Assembly (NCBI GenBank): GCA_015485015.1
Contig: WFUK01000164.1
Coordinates: 1-7,400 of the forward strand
Direction of reading: 5' to 3'
DNA length: 7,400 nt
DNA from: Paracoccaceae bacterium
Lineage (GTDB): Bacteria > Pseudomonadota > Alphaproteobacteria > Rhodobacterales > Rhodobacteraceae
In this document: positions 5,395-7,400 of the stretch, one piece after another
Numbering within the stretch: the first letter of the stretch is position 1
Layout: every line of letters begins with the position of its first letter
Program-made: the position numbers and the translations under genes
The notes under the pieces: model-generated
The model's database searches: none
Told to the model about the DNA's origin: nothing
What the model saw: the letters and a program-made list of their open reading frames with translations, nothing else

Positions 5395-6414
5395 TTAACG
5401 CCGGACAAACCCAACAATATCATAGGTTTTGTCCAATATCGGCTGTGCGATCGCATTCGCCTTATCCGCGCCTTTGGCCAGAATCCGGTCGATCTCGGCG
5501 GGGTCTTGCATCAGGCGCGCCATTTCCAGCGAGATCGGCTCCAGCTTGTCGACCGCCAAATCCGCCAATGCAGGCTTGAACCGCCCCCATTGCGCGCCGC
5601 CAAATTCCTTGATCACCGCCTCGGCGCTGCTATCCGAGAGCGCCGCATAAATCTCCACCAGGTTTTTCGCCTCGGGCCGGCCCTTTAGGCCTTCCACGCT
5701 TTCCGGCAGCGGCTCGGCATCCGATTTCGCCTTCTTGAATTTCTTGGCAATCAAGGCGGCGTCATCGGTCATATTGATCCGCTCCATATCCGAAACACCG
5801 GATTTGGACATTTTTTTCGAGCCATCGCGCAGGTTCATCACGCGGGTTGCCGGGCCGTCGATAATCGGCTCGGGCTGCGGGAAAAAATCCACCTTATAAT
5901 CGTGGTTAAACTTGGCCGCGATATCGCGTGTCAGCTCCACATGCTGCTTTTGATCCTCGCCCACCGGCACATGGGTGGCGTGATAGGTGAGGATGTCCGC
6001 CGCCATCAGGGAGGGATACGCATATAGCCCAAGCGATACCGCCTCGGCATTTTTGCCGGCTTTATCCTTGAATTGCGTCATGCGGTTCATCCAGCCCACC
6101 CGCGCCACGCAGTTGAATATCCAGCCAAGCTCGGCATGGGCCGAAACCTGCGACTGGTTAAACAGAATCGACTGCTCGGGGTCGATCCCCGAGGCGATAT
6201 AGGCCGCTACCAGCTCGCGCGTGGCATAGCGCAGATCGGCCGGATCTTGCCAAACGGTGATCGCGTGCAAATCAACCACGCAATAAATTGACAGGGTATC
6301 GGGCGATTGCATCTCGACAAATCGCTTGATAGCGCCCAAATAGTTTCCCATCGTCAAGCCGCCACTGGGCTTGATGCCGGAAAAGACTCGACGTGTGTGG
6401 ACCGCGTCAGCCAT
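5395..6414 (-). CDS. trpS: Tryptophanyl-tRNA synthetase
   Basis: 339 residues, full length for bacterial TrpRS. It activates tryptophan with ATP and charges tRNA-Trp in the cytoplasm; class Ic, homodimeric. The HIGH-like nucleotide motif is seen as PSGGLTMGN (16-24), the tryptophan-site region around VDLHAIT (47-53), the conserved GEDQ (152-155) and the KMSKS loop (201-205). The C-terminal helical part runs from about 210. The start at 6414 is preceded by AGGGA at about 8 bases; an ATG 6 codons earlier lacks a Shine-Dalgarno. It is divergent from the rhomboid gene with a 78-base gap and has a good promoter of its own. No T-box or trp-attenuator-like leader is seen. Confidence 0.98.
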   Translation of the reverse strand: MADAVHTRRVFSGIKPSGGLTMGNYLGAIKRFVEMQSPDTLSIYCVVDLHAITVWQDPADLRYATRELVAAYIASGIDPEQSILFNQSQVSAHAELGWIFNCVARVGWMNRMTQFKDKAGKNAEAVSLGLYAYPSLMAADILTYHATHVPVGEDQKQHVELTRDIAAKFNHDYKVDFFPQPEPIIDGPATRVMNLRDGSKKMSKSGVSDMERINMTDDAALIAKKFKKAKSDAEPLPESVEGLKGRPEAKNLVEIYAALSDSSAEAVIKEFGGAQWGRFKPALADLAVDKLEPISLEMARLMQDPAEIDRILAKGADKANAIAQPILDKTYDIVGFVRR

Positions 6415-6449
6415 GGTATAGATCCCTTTCATTGGGGTGAGTATGCCGG

Positions 6450-6478
6450 TTTATCGCGCGCCCGAAGCGGGGCGTCAA
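6450..6478 (-). promoter_or_regulatory. Promoter of trpS
   Basis: Minus strand TTGACG (6478-6473), 17-base spacer, GATAAA (6455-6450): 5 of 6 and 4 of 6 consensus matches with ideal spacing. The leader to the ATG would be about 30 bases. It lies within the divergent gap to the rhomboid gene and reaches almost to that gene's ribosome binding site. Confidence 0.6.
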
Positions 6479-6492
6479 CAGAGGAGGGCAAT

Positions 6493-7149
6493 ATGCAGGA
6501 CGACAATTTTCAGCCGTTGCCATGGTCGATCAAATATATTGCCGGAATTCTGGTGGCGGTGGAACTGCTGCTGCAAGCCAGCGATATCGGCTTGCTGCCC
6601 AATAATGAGCTGCGCGGCGGCGCATTTATATACGGGGCGCTTTGGCCGGGGGTGGTGTGGCAAGGCTGGCAGCCGGTCTATGCGGGGCAAGGTTTTATCA
6701 TGCTTTTGAGCTATTCGTTTTTGCATGCGGGGCTTTTGCATATGGCGATGAATACCGTGGTCGTGCTTGGCATTGGCAAGCGGCTGGGCGCGGTCTTGAG
6801 CAATAAGCAGCTTTTGGCGGTTTATGTCATTTCCGCCATTGCGGGCGGCTTGGTGTTTTTGGGGCTTAGCCGGGGCGATACCCCGGTGGTGGGAGCATCG
6901 GGCGCGGTATTCGGCTTTTTCGGGGTTTGGAAATATTACGAATATATCGCGCGCAAGCGTATGGGGATCAGCCTTACGCCCGTATGGAAATTCATCGGCG
7001 CATTGGTGGTGCTTAATCTGGCGCTCTATTTCTTGTCCGACGGGCTATTGGCATGGCAGGCCCATTTGGGCGGCTTTGTGGCGGGCTGGGGTTTGGGCGC
7101 GGTTTTTACCCGCAAGATCGGCCCATCGGGCGCAGGGCCGCAAAGGTAG
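6493..7149 (+). CDS. Rhomboid family intramembrane serine protease
   Basis: 218 residues, inner-membrane protein predicted to cleave transmembrane substrates within the bilayer. Catalytic features are complete: serine in GASG (S136), histidine in AHLGG (H191), and the H83-x3-N87 pair that stabilises the oxyanion in GlpG-type rhomboids. Hydrophobic segments lie near residues 13-29, 66-77, 84-97, 107-124, 133-147, 166-182 and 191-206, consistent with a six- or seven-segment core. The start at 6493 has GAGGAGG 5 bases upstream; the reading frame is open much further upstream, but that stretch overlaps trpS antisense and is not coding. The second rhomboid-like gene follows after 4 bases, so they are cotranscribed. 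Substrate unknown. Confidence 0.93.
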   Translation: MQDDNFQPLPWSIKYIAGILVAVELLLQASDIGLLPNNELRGGAFIYGALWPGVVWQGWQPVYAGQGFIMLLSYSFLHAGLLHMAMNTVVVLGIGKRLGAVLSNKQLLAVYVISAIAGGLVFLGLSRGDTPVVGASGAVFGFFGVWKYYEYIARKRMGISLTPVWKFIGALVVLNLALYFLSDGLLAWQAHLGGFVAGWGLGAVFTRKIGPSGAGPQR

Positions 7150-7153
7150 CCTG

Positions 7154-7400
7154 ATGGACGAGATGCAGCAAAACCGGCCCAAGGCCTTTAACCCCGTTTC
7201 CAAAATCGTGCTGGCCTTGGTGCTGGGCATGCTGGTGGTCGAGCTAACCCTGCAAGCGGGGGAGCGCGGGCTGATCGGCGGCCCTGCAGCCATGGGCTGG
7301 CGGCTGGAACTGGTGCGCAATTTCGGCTTTCACAAGGCGGTTTTTGATCATATTTTGCAGGGTGGGCAGATCGAACCAAAGGTGGTTTGGCCCTTCCTGA
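7154..7400 (+). CDS. Second rhomboid-like membrane protein, N-terminal part only
   Basis: 82 complete codons are visible before the right edge. A charged N-terminus (MDEMQQNRPKAFNP) leads into a hydrophobic segment (about residues 16-32) containing VELTLQAG. The preceding rhomboid has VELLLQAS at the same place in its first membrane segment, and both continue with GL(L/I), a W-containing stretch and then VVW(P/Q). This points to a tandem duplicate. The catalytic serine and histidine lie beyond the window, so activity cannot be judged. AAAGG 7 bases upstream supports the start at 7154, although an ATG three codons later is possible. It is 4 bases behind the first rhomboid. Confidence 0.7.
   Translation, partial: MDEMQQNRPKAFNPVSKIVLALVLGMLVVELTLQAGERGLIGGPAAMGWRLELVRNFGFHKAVFDHILQGGQIEPKVVWPFL

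Noticed and set aside
5989..6202. Small plus-strand open frames inside trpS
   Set aside because: They lie within the well-supported trpS coding region and carry no features of their own.
6307..6492. Upstream extension of the rhomboid frame
   Set aside because: The frame is open, but it overlaps trpS antisense and the strong GAGGAGG site places the start at 6493.

Overview
The window looks like chromosomal DNA of an alphaproteobacterium of the Rhodobacterales (Roseobacter/Rhodobacter type), with moderate GC. The evidence is the style of the proteins (two-domain Nfu_N/NifU scaffold, TrpS with an [22 protein letters not shown] start, tandem small rhomboids, BMP-type transporter) and the trpS / universal stress protein / Nfu / rimI neighbourhood that I remember from that order. 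Most of it is housekeeping or conserved accessory sequence. I found no CRISPR array, IS element, tRNA, rRNA or phage gene, and no clear novel multi-gene system.

Layout, left to right. 1-2312 (minus): the start of a purine/nucleoside-type BMP ABC importer operon. The periplasmic binding protein comes first, followed 2 bases later by a double-domain ATPase that runs off the left edge; its permeases are presumably beyond the window. 2486-3458 (minus): an Nfu iron-sulfur carrier and, one base after its stop, a GTG-started RimI acetyltransferase. A good promoter in front of nfu overlaps a sequence closely resembling an IscR type 1 site. 3620-4613 (minus): a universal stress protein and, upstream of it, an exported single-domain rhodanese. 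4614-4880: an AT-rich divergent intergenic region with a perfect 17-bp-arm palindrome, two smaller dyads and a possible 21-codon leader. 4881-5366 (plus): a GNAT acetyltransferase, ending in a 9-bp GC-rich hairpin shared with the convergent trpS. 5395-6414 (minus): trpS with its own promoter. 6493-7400 (plus): two rhomboid-family genes in tandem, 4 bases apart, the second cut by the right edge.

How they work together: the BMP protein and ATPase are parts of one importer; Nfu and RimI are probably cotranscribed; rhodanese and UspA may share a transcript; the two rhomboids form an operon divergent from trpS. The best leads are regulatory: the IscR-like box on nfu, and the palindromes plus leader ORF around the GNAT start. 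Possibly tsaB is missing between nfu and rimI.
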